Shown: in pieces, positions 55,954 to 64,000 of the stretch
Position numbering within the stretch: the first letter of the stretch is position 1
Layout: each line of letters starts with the position of its first letter
Assembly: GCF_900116235.1 (NCBI RefSeq)
Contig: NZ_FPAA01000004.1
Span: 62,001 to 126,000 of the forward strand
DNA length: 64,000 nt
Direction of reading: 5' to 3'
Source: Marininema halotolerans
GTDB lineage: Bacteria > Bacillota > Bacilli > Thermoactinomycetales > DSM-45169
Translations under genes and position numbers: made by a program
The notes under the pieces: generated by a model
What the model saw: the letters and a program-made list of their open reading frames with translations, nothing else
Database searches by the model: none
What the model was told of the DNA's origin: nothing

Positions 55954-56793
55954 ATGATGAATAACAATCAATGGCGATTGATCCAGTCAGGGATGAAGAA
56001 TAGTGCGGAGAATATGGCGATTGATGAAGCGATACTCATCGCCCATAGTGAAGGAAAGACACCACCGACGATCCGCTTTTACGGTTGGAATCCAGCGACA
56101 CTTTCCATTGGATACTTTCAGAAGGCGGAAAAGGAAGTGGATTTGAATGTGCTCAAACAACAGGGAATCGGCTTCGTCCGTCGTCCGACGGGTGGGCGTG
56201 CAGTCTTCCATGATCAAGAACTTACATATAGTGTGATCCTCAGTGAGGATTATCCAGGAATGCCAACCTCAGTGACGGATTCCTATCGCGTGATCAGTAC
56301 GGGACTACTGAAAGGGTTTTTAAATTTGGGGTTGCAAGGGGAGATGGTCCCGCTAGATACGGAGGAGGAACAAGCGAAGTACCAATCCCTTGGGTCCGCC
56401 GCGTGTTTTGACTCGCCATCTAACTATGAGCTAGTGGTTGAAGGACGGAAGATTGCTGGGAGTGCACAAACAAGGCAACGCGGGGTGATCCTGCAACATG
56501 GATCGATCTTGCTGGACATGGATGTGGATCGACTCTTTGAACTTCTCCGCTTTCCCTCGGTGGAAGCAAAGGAGAAGATCAAAGGAAACTTTGTGACCAA
56601 GGCCGTCGCGATTAATCAGTTGCGAGCGCAACCTGTCTCCTTTGAAGAAGCCACGAATGCTTTCCGGAAAGGGTTTGCGGCGGGTCTGGAAGTAGAGCTT
56701 GTCCCCGGCGAACTTACCGCTTATGAAAAAGAATTAGCAGAGGAATTGGTTCATACGCGCTATGCCTCCGATGCGTGGAATTTGAAAAAATAG
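55954..56793 (+). CDS. lipM: Octanoyltransferase LipM (octanoyl-ACP:GcvH)
   Basis: A 279-aa member of the BPL/LplA/LipB fold. RRPTGGRAVFHDQELTYS and GRKIAGSAQTRQRG are typical, and Cys in SAACFDSPSNYEL fits the acyl-thioester Cys of LipM. It moves octanoate from ACP to GcvH, the first step of lipoate assembly in Firmicutes. The H protein is the partner of the gcvT-gcvPA-gcvPB products. In B. subtilis lipM is close to gcvPB; here 46 kb of accessory DNA separate them. GTGGAGGACAA precedes the ATG. Confidence 0.9.
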   Translation: MMNNNQWRLIQSGMKNSAENMAIDEAILIAHSEGKTPPTIRFYGWNPATLSIGYFQKAEKEVDLNVLKQQGIGFVRRPTGGRAVFHDQELTYSVILSEDYPGMPTSVTDSYRVISTGLLKGFLNLGLQGEMVPLDTEEEQAKYQSLGSAACFDSPSNYELVVEGRKIAGSAQTRQRGVILQHGSILLDMDVDRLFELLRFPSVEAKEKIKGNFVTKAVAINQLRAQPVSFEEATNAFRKGFAAGLEVELVPGELTAYEKELAEELVHTRYASDAWNLKK

Positions 56794-56895
56794 TGTCAGA
56801 TCCTCTACCCCGGTTTTCAACATTGGATTAAGGCGGTATAATTCCCAAAGAAAATTTTTTGAGTGGGAAGGGAACTCGGGTAGGGGGAAGAGCAC

Positions 56896-57366
56896 ATGTG
56901 GATGATTCGTAAAGCGAACAATGAAGATGCACAAGCCATCCAACAACAACTCCATCAGGCGTATCGCCCCATAAAGAAGCAAGGATTTAACATGGAAGCG
57001 ACGGATGTATCCATCGTCGCGATCAGGGAGAGTCTGCTACAGGATGAAATTTTTGTTCTCGTCAATCAACAGGGATGGATCCAAGGAACCCTTCGCTTAA
57101 AAAAACGGTGGGATAATGTGAAGATGGATCACCTTGGTTGGTTTAGCATCTCCCCTGAACTAAAAGGGCTCGGGCTTGGTAGGAAGCTGATTGCTTATGC
57201 AGAAGAATATGCTCGTGAACGAGGAAGAGAAGGAATCTATCTCGATACAGCAAAGGATCATCCTTGGCTACCTGCCCTCTATGAAAAATTGGGATATCAA
57301 AAAATCGGGGAGATTCGTTGGCCGAGTCAAAATTTTGACGCGGTGCAATTTGAGAAGCAATTATAA
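56896..57366 (+). CDS. GNAT-family acetyltransferase
   Basis: A 156-aa GNAT protein: LGWFSISPELKGLGLGRKL with the acetyl-CoA Q/R-x-x-G-x-G/A loop, LIAYAEEYARERGREGIYLD, and PALYEKLGYQKIGE near the C-terminus. Substrate unknown. The start has AGGGGGAAG upstream. A hairpin lies behind it at 57374-57408. Confidence 0.85.
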   Translation: MWMIRKANNEDAQAIQQQLHQAYRPIKKQGFNMEATDVSIVAIRESLLQDEIFVLVNQQGWIQGTLRLKKRWDNVKMDHLGWFSISPELKGLGLGRKLIAYAEEYARERGREGIYLDTAKDHPWLPALYEKLGYQKIGEIRWPSQNFDAVQFEKQL

Positions 57367-57373
57367 TAAAATC

Positions 57374-57408
57374 AACAGGAAACCCTTGACATCACGGGTT
57401 TTCCTGTT
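57374..57408 (+). terminator. Terminator-like hairpin after the GNAT gene
   Basis: AACAGGAAACCC pairs with GGGTTTTCCTGTT (one bulge) around a TTGACATCAC loop. The tail lacks a strong T-run, so termination efficiency is uncertain. Confidence 0.5.
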
Positions 57409-57448
57409 GCATAATCATACAAAATCATTGTTGAATATTGAATCGCTG

Positions 57449-57718
57449 AAACATGAAGACAGAAGTTAGTAAAGCGGACTTAACCGATCAGAGAGCGAGA
57501 CCCATCGGCTGGAAGGTGTCGCGGTGATGTCTGTTTGAACCCACTTCTTGATGTGGCCGTTGATGAAACGGAACGGATTCCCACCGTTATCAGGGAAGGC
57601 GGCGAATGTCGCTAATGAAAGTGGGCATATGATGGTAGATCATGTGTCAACCAACGGTGGTACCGCGGAAGAGAGCGCTCTTTCGTCCTTGGATACATGG
57701 ACGTAGGAGGGCTTTTTT
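57449..57718 (+). promoter_or_regulatory. T-box leader of proBA (proline specificity)
   Basis: A T-box riboswitch precedes proB. The T-box sequence AACGGTGGTACCGCGG lies at 57653-57668. Stem I with AGAGAGCGAGACC and GGCTGGAAGG is at 57485-57520. The specifier region GAACCCA near 57537 gives a proline codon (CCC, or CCA if offset). The terminator (GCTCTTTCGTCC with GGACGTAGGAGGGC, then TTTTTT) is at 57677-57718. Uncharged tRNA-Pro should stabilise the antiterminator and switch on proline synthesis. Confidence 0.92.
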
Positions 57719-57739
57719 GTATGGATGGGAGGAAACAGA

Positions 57740-58891
57740 GTGAAACAACCGATTGTAGTTGTGAAAATTGGCACATCTTCCCTGGTTGATGAGCGAGGGC
57801 GGTTGGATAAAAAGAGGTTGGCTCACCATGTTGCCAGCATTGGGGAAATAAAAAGAAAGAACTTTCACGTGGTACTCGTTTCATCGGGGGGGATTGCCGC
57901 GGGGTTTTATGAACTAGGGCTTACCGAACGACCCCGTACGTTGGCGGGGAAGCAAGCGGCTGCGGCTGTCGGACAGGGCGCGCTCATTCAAAATTACCGT
58001 GAACGGTTTGCTGAGCAAGGGGTGATCTGTGCTCAAGTTCTTCTCACCCGGAGTGATTTTGACAATCGGAGTCGGTATCGTAACGCCCTACAAACCTTAG
58101 AGTATCTTTTGGATCGTGGTGTAGTACCGATTATCAATGAAAACGATTCAGTCGCTGTTGATGAAATTTGTTGGGGAGATAATGACACCTTAGCTGCCCT
58201 TGTTGCCGGTTTGTTGCAAGCTGAGGAACTGCTTTTGGTCACCAATACCAATGGTGTCTATACCGATAACCCACAAAAGAATCCAAAGGCAACTCTTATT
58301 CATCATTTAGAAAGTGTGGGTGAGGAATTGTTGGCAAGTCTTGATGATAGCAAAAGTACCTTAGGGAGTGGAGGGATGCGCTCGAAGCTTTTAGCGGCAC
58401 GAATTGCATCTGAGGCAGGCGTACGGGTGCATATTGGATCGGAACAGCTCGAGATCGATTGGATGATACAAACGCTTATGCAACAGGGAAGCGGCACAAC
58501 CATAGAAGCTGCCCCTCGTCATATCAGTCGGAAAGAACACTGGATTTCTCGCCATTCAGCTCCTGCAGGTCAACTTCAAGTGGATGAAGGAGCAGCGCAA
58601 GCACTGTTGAAGGAGGGAAGCAGTTTGCTTCCAATTGGTGTGGTTGCGGTGAATGGAGAATTTCAAGAGGGGGATATCGTCCGTGTAGTCGATTCAACAG
58701 GGGTTGAAATTGGTCGTGGAATGTCTCGATACGCCGCAAATTGGATTGTTCAGGTGTTGGGTAGGCGGTCGGAAGATGTGGTGATTCATCGAAATGATTG
58801 GGTGGCTACACCTAGTGTGGCAACATATTTACACAGAAAGCCCCAAATGGACTTATCGACTTCGGTAGATGGAGAGGAGAGTGGGCAATGA
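57740..58891 (+). CDS. proB: Glutamate 5-kinase
   Basis: The first enzyme of proline synthesis: ATP-dependent phosphorylation of glutamate. VVVKIGTSSLVDERGRLD, SSGGIAAG, TRSDFDNRSRYRNA, INENDSVAVDE and LGSGGMRSKL are all typical of the amino-acid kinase fold, with a C-terminal PUA domain (IGVVAVNGEFQEGDIV). The ATG at 57725 overlaps the ribosome site; GGAGG followed by GTG 57740 gives 383 aa, the normal length. T-box-controlled; overlaps proA by 4 nt. Confidence 0.95.
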   Translation: MKQPIVVVKIGTSSLVDERGRLDKKRLAHHVASIGEIKRKNFHVVLVSSGGIAAGFYELGLTERPRTLAGKQAAAAVGQGALIQNYRERFAEQGVICAQVLLTRSDFDNRSRYRNALQTLEYLLDRGVVPIINENDSVAVDEICWGDNDTLAALVAGLLQAEELLLVTNTNGVYTDNPQKNPKATLIHHLESVGEELLASLDDSKSTLGSGGMRSKLLAARIASEAGVRVHIGSEQLEIDWMIQTLMQQGSGTTIEAAPRHISRKEHWISRHSAPAGQLQVDEGAAQALLKEGSSLLPIGVVAVNGEFQEGDIVRVVDSTGVEIGRGMSRYAANWIVQVLGRRSEDVVIHRNDWVATPSVATYLHRKPQMDLSTSVDGEESGQ

Positions 58892-60144
58892 GTCGTCAAT
58901 CCGATGTGCGCAAAAAAGCGCTTCTAGGACGTTCGGTACTTCGGCAACTGGTGATGCTTACGAAGGACGAGAAGGATGCAGCTCTGTTACAGGTCGCGGA
59001 TGCCATTGTGAATCGAAAAGAAGAAATTATTCAAGGGAATGATCTGGATCGTAAGGCAGCCATCAAGGAGCAGGTTTCCCAAGCATTGCTTGACCGACTG
59101 ACCTTAACAGACAAACGGGTGCAGGAAATGGCGGAGGGATTGCGCCAGTTAGTCCATCTGGATGATCCGATTGGAGAGGTACTAGAGACAAGGACCCTTG
59201 CCAATGAGCTTCGGATTGAAAAGGTACGTGTTCCTCTGGGGGTCATTGGAATGATCTACGAAGCACGTCCCAATGTGACCGTGGATGCGGCGGGAATCGC
59301 CCTTAAAACGGGCAATGCTATTTTGTTGCGTGGAAGCTCTTCTGCATGCCACTCCAACGCCATTTTGACGAAGGTGATTCAACAAGCATTAGAACAAACG
59401 TCGGTACCTTCTGCAGCGGTTCAACTGGTGGAGAATCAGGATCGTTCTGCTGTGCAGGAAATGATGACAGCCAATGGATTGATCGATGTGATCATTCCCC
59501 GTGGTGGGGCGGGTTTAATCCAACGGGTGGTGAAAGAGTCGACGGTGCCTGTGTTAGAGACAGGCGTGGGAAACTGTCATATCTATATTCATCAGGATGC
59601 GAATCCCAAGATGGCCAATGATATTGTCATCAATGCGAAGACGGATCGACCTGCCGTATGTAATGCCGTAGAGACGATTCTGGTTCATCATGCATGGGCA
59701 GAACGTCACTTAAGAGAACTAGGTAATCGTCTGTTGGAGCAAGAAGTCGAAGTAAGAGGATGCCTCCAAACGCAAACCATCCTTCCAGGAGTCGATCTGG
59801 CAACGGATGCGGATTGGAAAACCGAGTACCTTGATCGCATCCTTGCGGTGAAAGTGGTGGATTCTTTAGAAAGTGCCATCACGCACATCGATCAATATGG
59901 CTCCCATCATTCCGAGGCCATCCTTACAGAAGATGCGACTGCTGCCCACGTTTTTCTTACCGTAGTGGATGCAGCTGCCGTGTATCACAATGCTTCAACA
60001 CGTTTCACAGACGGGGGACAATTTGGATTTGGAGCGGAAATCGGCATTAGTACACAGAAGTTACATGCTCGTGGTCCGATGGGATTAAAGGAGATGACTT
60101 CCTATCAGTATCGAATTCATGGTACGGGACAGATTCGTAAATAA
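58888..60144 (+). CDS. proA: Gamma-glutamyl phosphate reductase
   Basis: An aldehyde-dehydrogenase-fold enzyme of 418 aa reducing glutamyl-5-phosphate with NADPH. VPLGVIGMIYEARPNVT and PRGGAGLIQRV are hallmark strings, and the catalytic Cys lies in RPAVCNAVETILVH. It overlaps proB by ATGA, so translation is coupled, and is under the same T-box. Ends before a terminator at 60162-60191. Confidence 0.95.
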   Translation: MSRQSDVRKKALLGRSVLRQLVMLTKDEKDAALLQVADAIVNRKEEIIQGNDLDRKAAIKEQVSQALLDRLTLTDKRVQEMAEGLRQLVHLDDPIGEVLETRTLANELRIEKVRVPLGVIGMIYEARPNVTVDAAGIALKTGNAILLRGSSSACHSNAILTKVIQQALEQTSVPSAAVQLVENQDRSAVQEMMTANGLIDVIIPRGGAGLIQRVVKESTVPVLETGVGNCHIYIHQDANPKMANDIVINAKTDRPAVCNAVETILVHHAWAERHLRELGNRLLEQEVEVRGCLQTQTILPGVDLATDADWKTEYLDRILAVKVVDSLESAITHIDQYGSHHSEAILTEDATAAHVFLTVVDAAAVYHNASTRFTDGGQFGFGAEIGISTQKLHARGPMGLKEMTSYQYRIHGTGQIRK

Positions 60145-60161
60145 GAGGATTTGCGCTGGAT

Positions 60162-60191
60162 GAAAGGGACACCCAATCAGGTGTCCTTTTC
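60162..60191 (+). terminator. Terminator of proBA
   Basis: GAAAGGGACACC pairs with GGTGTCCTTTTC around a CAATCA loop, continuing into a short T-rich stretch. Confidence 0.85.
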
Positions 60192-60219
60192 GAGGGTTTT
60201 TATAAAGGTTTAGAACACC

Positions 60220-60248
60220 TTGACCCGTTCTTTCATTTTCGGTAATCT
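60220..60248 (+). promoter_or_regulatory. Sigma-A-type promoter of the pseudokinase-like gene
   Basis: TTGACC (60220-60225), 17-nt spacer, TAATCT (60243-60248). Five of six positions match the -35 consensus and four of six the -10. Transcription from about 60255 would give a leader of about 100 nt containing the hairpin at 60300-60331. Confidence 0.6.
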
Positions 60249-60299
60249 ATCTTTCTAAAGAAAGATTCGAAAGCGTTGTGGGGGATCGTATGCGAGTAT

Positions 60300-60331
60300 C
60301 CCCAAAACTGACTCTACGGTCAGTTTTGGGG
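60300..60331 (+). promoter_or_regulatory. Perfect 13-bp inverted repeat upstream of 60354
   Basis: CCCCAAAACTGAC (60300-60312) pairs perfectly with GTCAGTTTTGGGG (60319-60331), loop of 6 nt. It ends only 4 nt before the ribosome site (AGGATGGGGGG at 60336-60346), so it could affect initiation as an RNA hairpin, or serve as an operator. No T-run follows, so it is not a terminator. Confidence 0.6.
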
Positions 60332-60353
60332 AATGAGGATGGGGGGTACTTCT

Positions 60354-61664
60354 ATGACACAGGAAATGGTGGGTCCTCTTCATTTATGCAAACGTTTTCA
60401 GGTGCAAGAATCGCTGACTTTCTTCAATGGACGGTTTATCCAAGCGAAATCCTTAGATGGGGTCAAAGTTCTTCTCCAATTCATGAACCTAAACGATCCT
60501 TTGTCACAAAAGACAAAGGAGAAGCTTTGGATGAACTTTAAACACCCGGGTCTACTTTCGGTGATGGATGTGATGGTGAAGGAGGATGCGGTGATTCTCG
60601 TGCATCCCATTTTTGCAGGGGAGCCGTTAACGGCAATCGTGAATAAAGACCAGTTCTTGTCCCCGATGCGCGCAATGACACTGTTCCGAAAATTGATTCA
60701 GACGCAAGTGGATCTACAATACTTACCCGTTTCGATATCGACTTCGTTGGACCCTCGCAATATCTGCTTATTTGATGATGAGCCTTTCTTCCTTTTCTAT
60801 GGTTTAACAGACTATACTACGCCATTAGCACAGGGCCCACGAAGTCTTTTACTTTACTATTTGTTATCTGGAGAATACCCGCTTTATGAAACAAAAGAAA
60901 GACGCGATTTTGAAAAAAAGATTCGTCGGGTACCGCTTCCAATTCGTCGATTCGCGCTTGATTTACTCGAACAAGATGATACATGCGAAGAATTACTGGC
61001 TAAAATTGACCAGGTCTTCACTGAGTTGCCACGAAAGCATACTCGCTCTCGTACCAGTGATGCGAAAAATAAATGGCATCCCGCTGCAGTAGCGGCATCC
61101 TCTCAAGTGATCCTTAGTTCAGGGGAAAGCGTTCATGTACCGGTAACCCATCAACGAAAGGCTCCAACGAGTTTAAAGGAGAGAGGAACTTTTCACTTTG
61201 AAGAGAAATTGCCAACGGTTGAATTGCTTAGCCGAAAGATTTGGAAGCCCTCCCTAATAGAAGGCCAGTTGATGCAAAGTGAATTATCCCCATTCATTGT
61301 AAGGTTGAATGATCGCTCAAAGAAGCGATCCTATGGAATGCAAACCAATGGCTATGGTGAGGTCGGCTTTTTCGAAAAAAATGATGGGAAGTATGCGCGC
61401 GTCTTGCTAGAATCGAGAGGTTTTTATCTAAAACAAGGAAGATCATACCAGATCAAAATCCTTTACCTCCCATATAAGTCCCTGCGTGTATTGATTCAAG
61501 AATGTGATGGGATGATGAAATGGACAACTTTGGGATTTGTTATTCCGGGGGCGAGGGAATATCAAGTGGAAATTGAAGGGGTGAAGGGGACGATCTTTCG
61601 TGAAGCAACGATTTATGAGGTGAAAAGTGATGAGGAAATAGGGCGCGAGTGGATGACTTCTTAA
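60354..61664 (+). CDS. Pseudokinase-like protein with C-terminal beta domain, paralogue 1
   Basis: A 436-aa protein. The N-terminal 230 residues resemble a degenerate protein kinase: KVLLQFMNLND in the position of a lysine strand, HPGLLSVMDV, and LDPRNICLFDDEPFFLFYG where a kinase has the HRD-N and DFG region. No HRD, no DFG and no Gly loop are visible. A linker rich in Arg, Ser and Thr follows, then a beta-type domain (about 300-436). There is no membrane segment, unlike paralogue 2. GGGGGG with ATG 60354 sets the start. Function unknown. Confidence 0.6.
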   Translation: MTQEMVGPLHLCKRFQVQESLTFFNGRFIQAKSLDGVKVLLQFMNLNDPLSQKTKEKLWMNFKHPGLLSVMDVMVKEDAVILVHPIFAGEPLTAIVNKDQFLSPMRAMTLFRKLIQTQVDLQYLPVSISTSLDPRNICLFDDEPFFLFYGLTDYTTPLAQGPRSLLLYYLLSGEYPLYETKERRDFEKKIRRVPLPIRRFALDLLEQDDTCEELLAKIDQVFTELPRKHTRSRTSDAKNKWHPAAVAASSQVILSSGESVHVPVTHQRKAPTSLKERGTFHFEEKLPTVELLSRKIWKPSLIEGQLMQSELSPFIVRLNDRSKKRSYGMQTNGYGEVGFFEKNDGKYARVLLESRGFYLKQGRSYQIKILYLPYKSLRVLIQECDGMMKWTTLGFVIPGAREYQVEIEGVKGTIFREATIYEVKSDEEIGREWMTS

Positions 61665-61748
61665 GCGGAAGATCTGAAATCCATTTAAATGGAAGGGAAT
61701 CAGGGTAATTTTTAGGAGTTTTTTTGATTTTTTTTGTGTTTTCCTCTG

Positions 61749-61777
61749 TTGGAACGAGGGGGTTTATGTCATAATGT
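61749..61777 (+). promoter_or_regulatory. Putative promoter of 61839 gene
   Basis: TTGGAA (61749-61754), 17-nt spacer, TAATGT (61772-61777). A moderate match; the start codon lies 62 nt downstream with AGGAGG before it. Confidence 0.45.
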
Positions 61778-61838
61778 AGCATAGGATTAAGTACAAATAA
61801 CCATTTAATTCCTGGTTGTTTTTTAGGAGGAAAGTGGA

Positions 61839-63611
61839 ATGAAGTCCCAGGGTATGAAGAAGGGCCGGTATTATGAAAGGTTTCAAGTCAAGGATTCGGT
61901 GACATTCTATTCGGGTCATTTAGTTTCCGCCCAATCACCAGATGGGGCAGAGGTTTTTCTACAGGAGATCCCTCTAGAACAACCACTATCACCGGGCTCT
62001 GCAGAGATGTTGTCTGGACTTCTACATGAACATACCGCCCCGGTTCTCGATGTCATTGAGGAAGAGGATCGGATTGTCTTGGTACATCCACCATTGAGTG
62101 GCGAGCCCCTTTCTTTGTTGGTTTCACCACGTAAAGGAATGGAACCGATTCGTGCACTCACCATTTATCGGCAGTTGTTGCATACAGCCGTACGTTTGTC
62201 AGCGATGGATGATCCGATTTATACAACGCTGGATCCACGAAACATTATCTTGGATGAGAATCGCCCGTTTGTTCTCTTTGTCAGTTTTAAGCCGTTTAGT
62301 AAGGAGAATGGGGAGGAAAAGTGGCGGTATTTGCTACATTTTCTGTTGACGGGTATTCAGTTGGAAGAACGACCCGCCAACCCAGAGAAAGAGAAAAGTA
62401 TTCAAACTTTACCCCAACCCTTAAAAAATCTGGTGTTAGCTTCCATGGATCCAGGAAAGACGATGAAAGAAGTATTGGATTCAGCAGAATCCATGACCCT
62501 TCCTCGTAAAATTTCCACCGGACGAAAAAATAAAAAGCAACGTTACTGGTTACCTGGCTTGGTAGCAGTAGTTGCTATTGTGAGTGTACTTGCAGGGTTG
62601 GAATTCTTCGGCGATAAGGGAAGTGCGATTGCTGGCGCAGAAAAAGAAAAGCAAGCCGAAGCACAGCTTTCTAAAGCAGGGGGACATGCAAGCTTTGATA
62701 ACGTTGTCTTTCAACGGCAACGAACGAAGAGTGTCTCTTTACCCCCATCCGTACAAGGTTCATTCCGTGTTCAGGGACAGTTGACGCAAGCAAGCGAGGC
62801 CCCCTTTGCACTCTCTTTAGAATCAGAAAATATTGAGTCTGATTTTGGTGTGCGAGCCGATAAAAATGGTGCACTCCACCTTTATCAGTATGTCAATGGT
62901 GAAACATTCAAATTGGCGAATTCAAAAAATAGTTTTCATATTCAGCCGAATAAAAGGTACGCCATCACTATCTTTTATGTTCCCAATCATCCCTTCCGTG
63001 TTTCAATCAAAGAAGAAAAAAGCAAGAAACAATGGGTAGCGGTAGGGAAAGTCCCCATGGATTCGGTTTTTAAGGTTAGCGTTGAAGGACAACAGGGAAC
63101 GAGTTTTAACCAGCCGAACATCACCAAACTGAAAGGTGAAAAGGCAGTTGCTCAAGCATGGATGAAACAATTTCCTTGGACCCTGATGGAAGGTACGGGG
63201 GTTATTGAGGATCATCAATTTAAGTTGGACTCAGAATCGCGTGTCGATTTAAAACCAGGTCAAGAGCAGTTTGCCTTCCAGCGTACCAAGAACTATAGCG
63301 GAGATCCTTTGCGGATGGAAATGGAGAACGCGGATGGAAATCGCTATCAGTTTAATTGGGTGCGAAACGGAAGTATGGAATTGGCGCGACTGGATTACGA
63401 TGTGCAACGGCTCGCTTTGGGCGCGATGAGCCGAAGTTGGGACCCTGGTAAAAAGAGTACGGTTTCCATCGTTGGAAATACACAAGAGTTTACGGTGGGT
63501 GTTAAACAGGGAGCACTTAAAGAACAAGTTCAGCATCAACCGGACGGTCCATTATCGCTCCGTACCGTCACCATTTTAAGTCAACCGGGTTTAACATTGA
63601 TTGATCAGTAA
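61839..63611 (+). CDS. Membrane pseudokinase-like protein with extracytoplasmic beta domains, paralogue 2
   Basis: A 590-aa protein with three parts: a pseudokinase-like N-terminus (residues 1-220; FQVKDSVTFYSG, VLDVIEEEDRIVLVHPPL, LDPRNIILDENRPFVLF), a single membrane segment (YWLPGLVAVVAIVSVLAGL, about 229-247) after a basic stretch, and a C-terminal region with two beta-type domains (about 285-430 and 440-590). Type II topology with the pseudokinase in the cytoplasm is expected. The N-terminus and first beta domain are paralogous to the previous gene. The membrane pseudokinase design recalls EssB, but no type VII secretion genes are near. Confidence 0.65.
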   Translation: MKSQGMKKGRYYERFQVKDSVTFYSGHLVSAQSPDGAEVFLQEIPLEQPLSPGSAEMLSGLLHEHTAPVLDVIEEEDRIVLVHPPLSGEPLSLLVSPRKGMEPIRALTIYRQLLHTAVRLSAMDDPIYTTLDPRNIILDENRPFVLFVSFKPFSKENGEEKWRYLLHFLLTGIQLEERPANPEKEKSIQTLPQPLKNLVLASMDPGKTMKEVLDSAESMTLPRKISTGRKNKKQRYWLPGLVAVVAIVSVLAGLEFFGDKGSAIAGAEKEKQAEAQLSKAGGHASFDNVVFQRQRTKSVSLPPSVQGSFRVQGQLTQASEAPFALSLESENIESDFGVRADKNGALHLYQYVNGETFKLANSKNSFHIQPNKRYAITIFYVPNHPFRVSIKEEKSKKQWVAVGKVPMDSVFKVSVEGQQGTSFNQPNITKLKGEKAVAQAWMKQFPWTLMEGTGVIEDHQFKLDSESRVDLKPGQEQFAFQRTKNYSGDPLRMEMENADGNRYQFNWVRNGSMELARLDYDVQRLALGAMSRSWDPGKKSTVSIVGNTQEFTVGVKQGALKEQVQHQPDGPLSLRTVTILSQPGLTLIDQ

Positions 63612-63640
63612 TTGCTATTATTGTAGATTCCATATAGTAG

Positions 63641-63673
63641 AAACCCCCTGTCTCTAGAAAACAGGGGGTTTTT
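63641..63673 (+). terminator. Terminator after 63611
   Basis: AAACCCCCTGT pairs with ACAGGGGGTTT (63641-63651, 63661-63671), followed by T's. It lies between convergent genes and may act in both directions. Confidence 0.85.
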
Positions 63674-63680
63674 CATGGTA

Positions 63681-64000
63681 TTATATTTCGGTTCCAGGAT
63701 GTTTTAGCGTCTTGATTTTTTCTTCAAAGGCTTGTTGTAGCCGATGAGTGAGTGGTCCGGGGGTTCCTGAACCGATGGTTTTTTGATCGATGGAGGTAAC
63801 CGGTGCGATTTCCATGGTGGTGCTACTGATAAAGACTTCGTCAGCCGCAAAGAGTTGCTCAACGGTAAAGGTTTCTTCGCGAACGGGTATACATAAATCA
63901 TTCGCGCATTCGAGAATGATTTGACGGGTAATTCCATGAAGGATCAGGTTGTCTGCTGGGTGAGTGTAGAGTGTACCCTCTTTAATGATTGCCACATTGG
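63681..64000 (-). CDS. dat: D-amino acid aminotransferase, C-terminal part
   Basis: The 3' end of a class IV PLP aminotransferase; the gene continues beyond the window. Residues show NVAIIKEG, HPADNLILHGITRQIIL (the family's LxGITR signature), ADEVFISSTTMEIAPV, and IGSGTPGPLTHRL. These fit D-alanine aminotransferase (Dat), which makes D-glutamate and D-alanine for the cell wall. About 106 C-terminal residues are present. Confidence 0.88.
   Translation of the reverse strand, partial: NVAIIKEGTLYTHPADNLILHGITRQIILECANDLCIPVREETFTVEQLFAADEVFISSTTMEIAPVTSIDQKTIGSGTPGPLTHRLQQAFEEKIKTLKHPGTEI

Noticed and set aside
61839-63611. Type VII secretion protein EssB
   Set aside because: The topology is similar, but no EssC, WXG100 or other ess/yuk genes are near and the outside part is larger and beta-rich.
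1-64000. CRISPR arrays, tRNA and rRNA genes
   Set aside because: No regularly spaced repeats and no recognisable cloverleaf or rRNA sequence was found while reading; an automated scan (tRNAscan-SE, CRISPRCasFinder) would be decisive.

Overview
The window looks like chromosome of a spore-forming Bacillales bacterium. The evidence is a yqhG-yqhH-gcvT-gcvPA-gcvPB gene order like that of Bacillus subtilis, a CotH-type spore coat kinase, a glycine riboswitch, a proline-type T-box and low-to-medium GC Gram-positive ribosome binding sites. A Thermoactinomycetaceae-like genome would fit, but that placement is inference.

Layout. Positions 1-5021 hold the tail of a SPOR-domain protein, yqhG/yqhH on the minus strand, a CotH-family kinase, and four small minus-strand genes that share an ITNxNxNII motif; two or three of these were found only by reading codons and ribosome binding sites. 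Positions 5286-9504 hold a tandem glycine riboswitch and the glycine-cleavage operon gcvT-gcvPA-gcvPB with its terminator. Positions 9700-19558 hold an AT-rich, tightly packed nine-gene operon with its own promoter and terminator: a LeuA-like synthase, an isochorismatase-fold protein, an Fe(II)/2-oxoglutarate oxygenase, a cupin, an MFS transporter, LeuC- and LeuD-like subunits, an FAD/NAD(P)-binding protein and an AspC-like aminotransferase. It reads as an undescribed small-molecule (amino-acid antimetabolite type) pathway. Positions 19588-21368 hold small accessory genes and a frameshifted peptidase E.

Positions 21426-41372 are a defence and mobile-element region. It contains a HelD-like helicase followed by brxA, brxB, brxC, pglX and pglZ (BREX type 1 without brxL), a SUKH-family pseudogene, a lipoprotein, and a group II intron fragment. 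A collapsed second copy of the BREX operon keeps only its leader and the 3' end of pglZ. A large SF1 helicase (3' frameshift) follows, with a small partner that shares a beta-type motif with the helicase's displaced tail. An IS200/IS605-like relic with an omegaRNA-like right end closes the region.

Positions 41613-64000 return to housekeeping and lineage genes: acyl-CoA synthetase, Tat-exported PhoD phosphatase, a DUF4937 protein, aldehyde dehydrogenase with DUF779, an amino-acid deaminase/aldolase with a sugar-lactone oxidase, and a GH3 hexosaminidase. Next come two paralogous triple-repeat proteins, lipM, a GNAT acetyltransferase, T-box-controlled proBA, two paralogous pseudokinase-like proteins, and the 3' end of a D-amino acid aminotransferase.

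Functional links: gcvT/PA/PB and lipM belong together (LipM octanoylates GcvH) but are about 46 kb apart here, with all the accessory material between them. No tRNA, rRNA or CRISPR array was seen.
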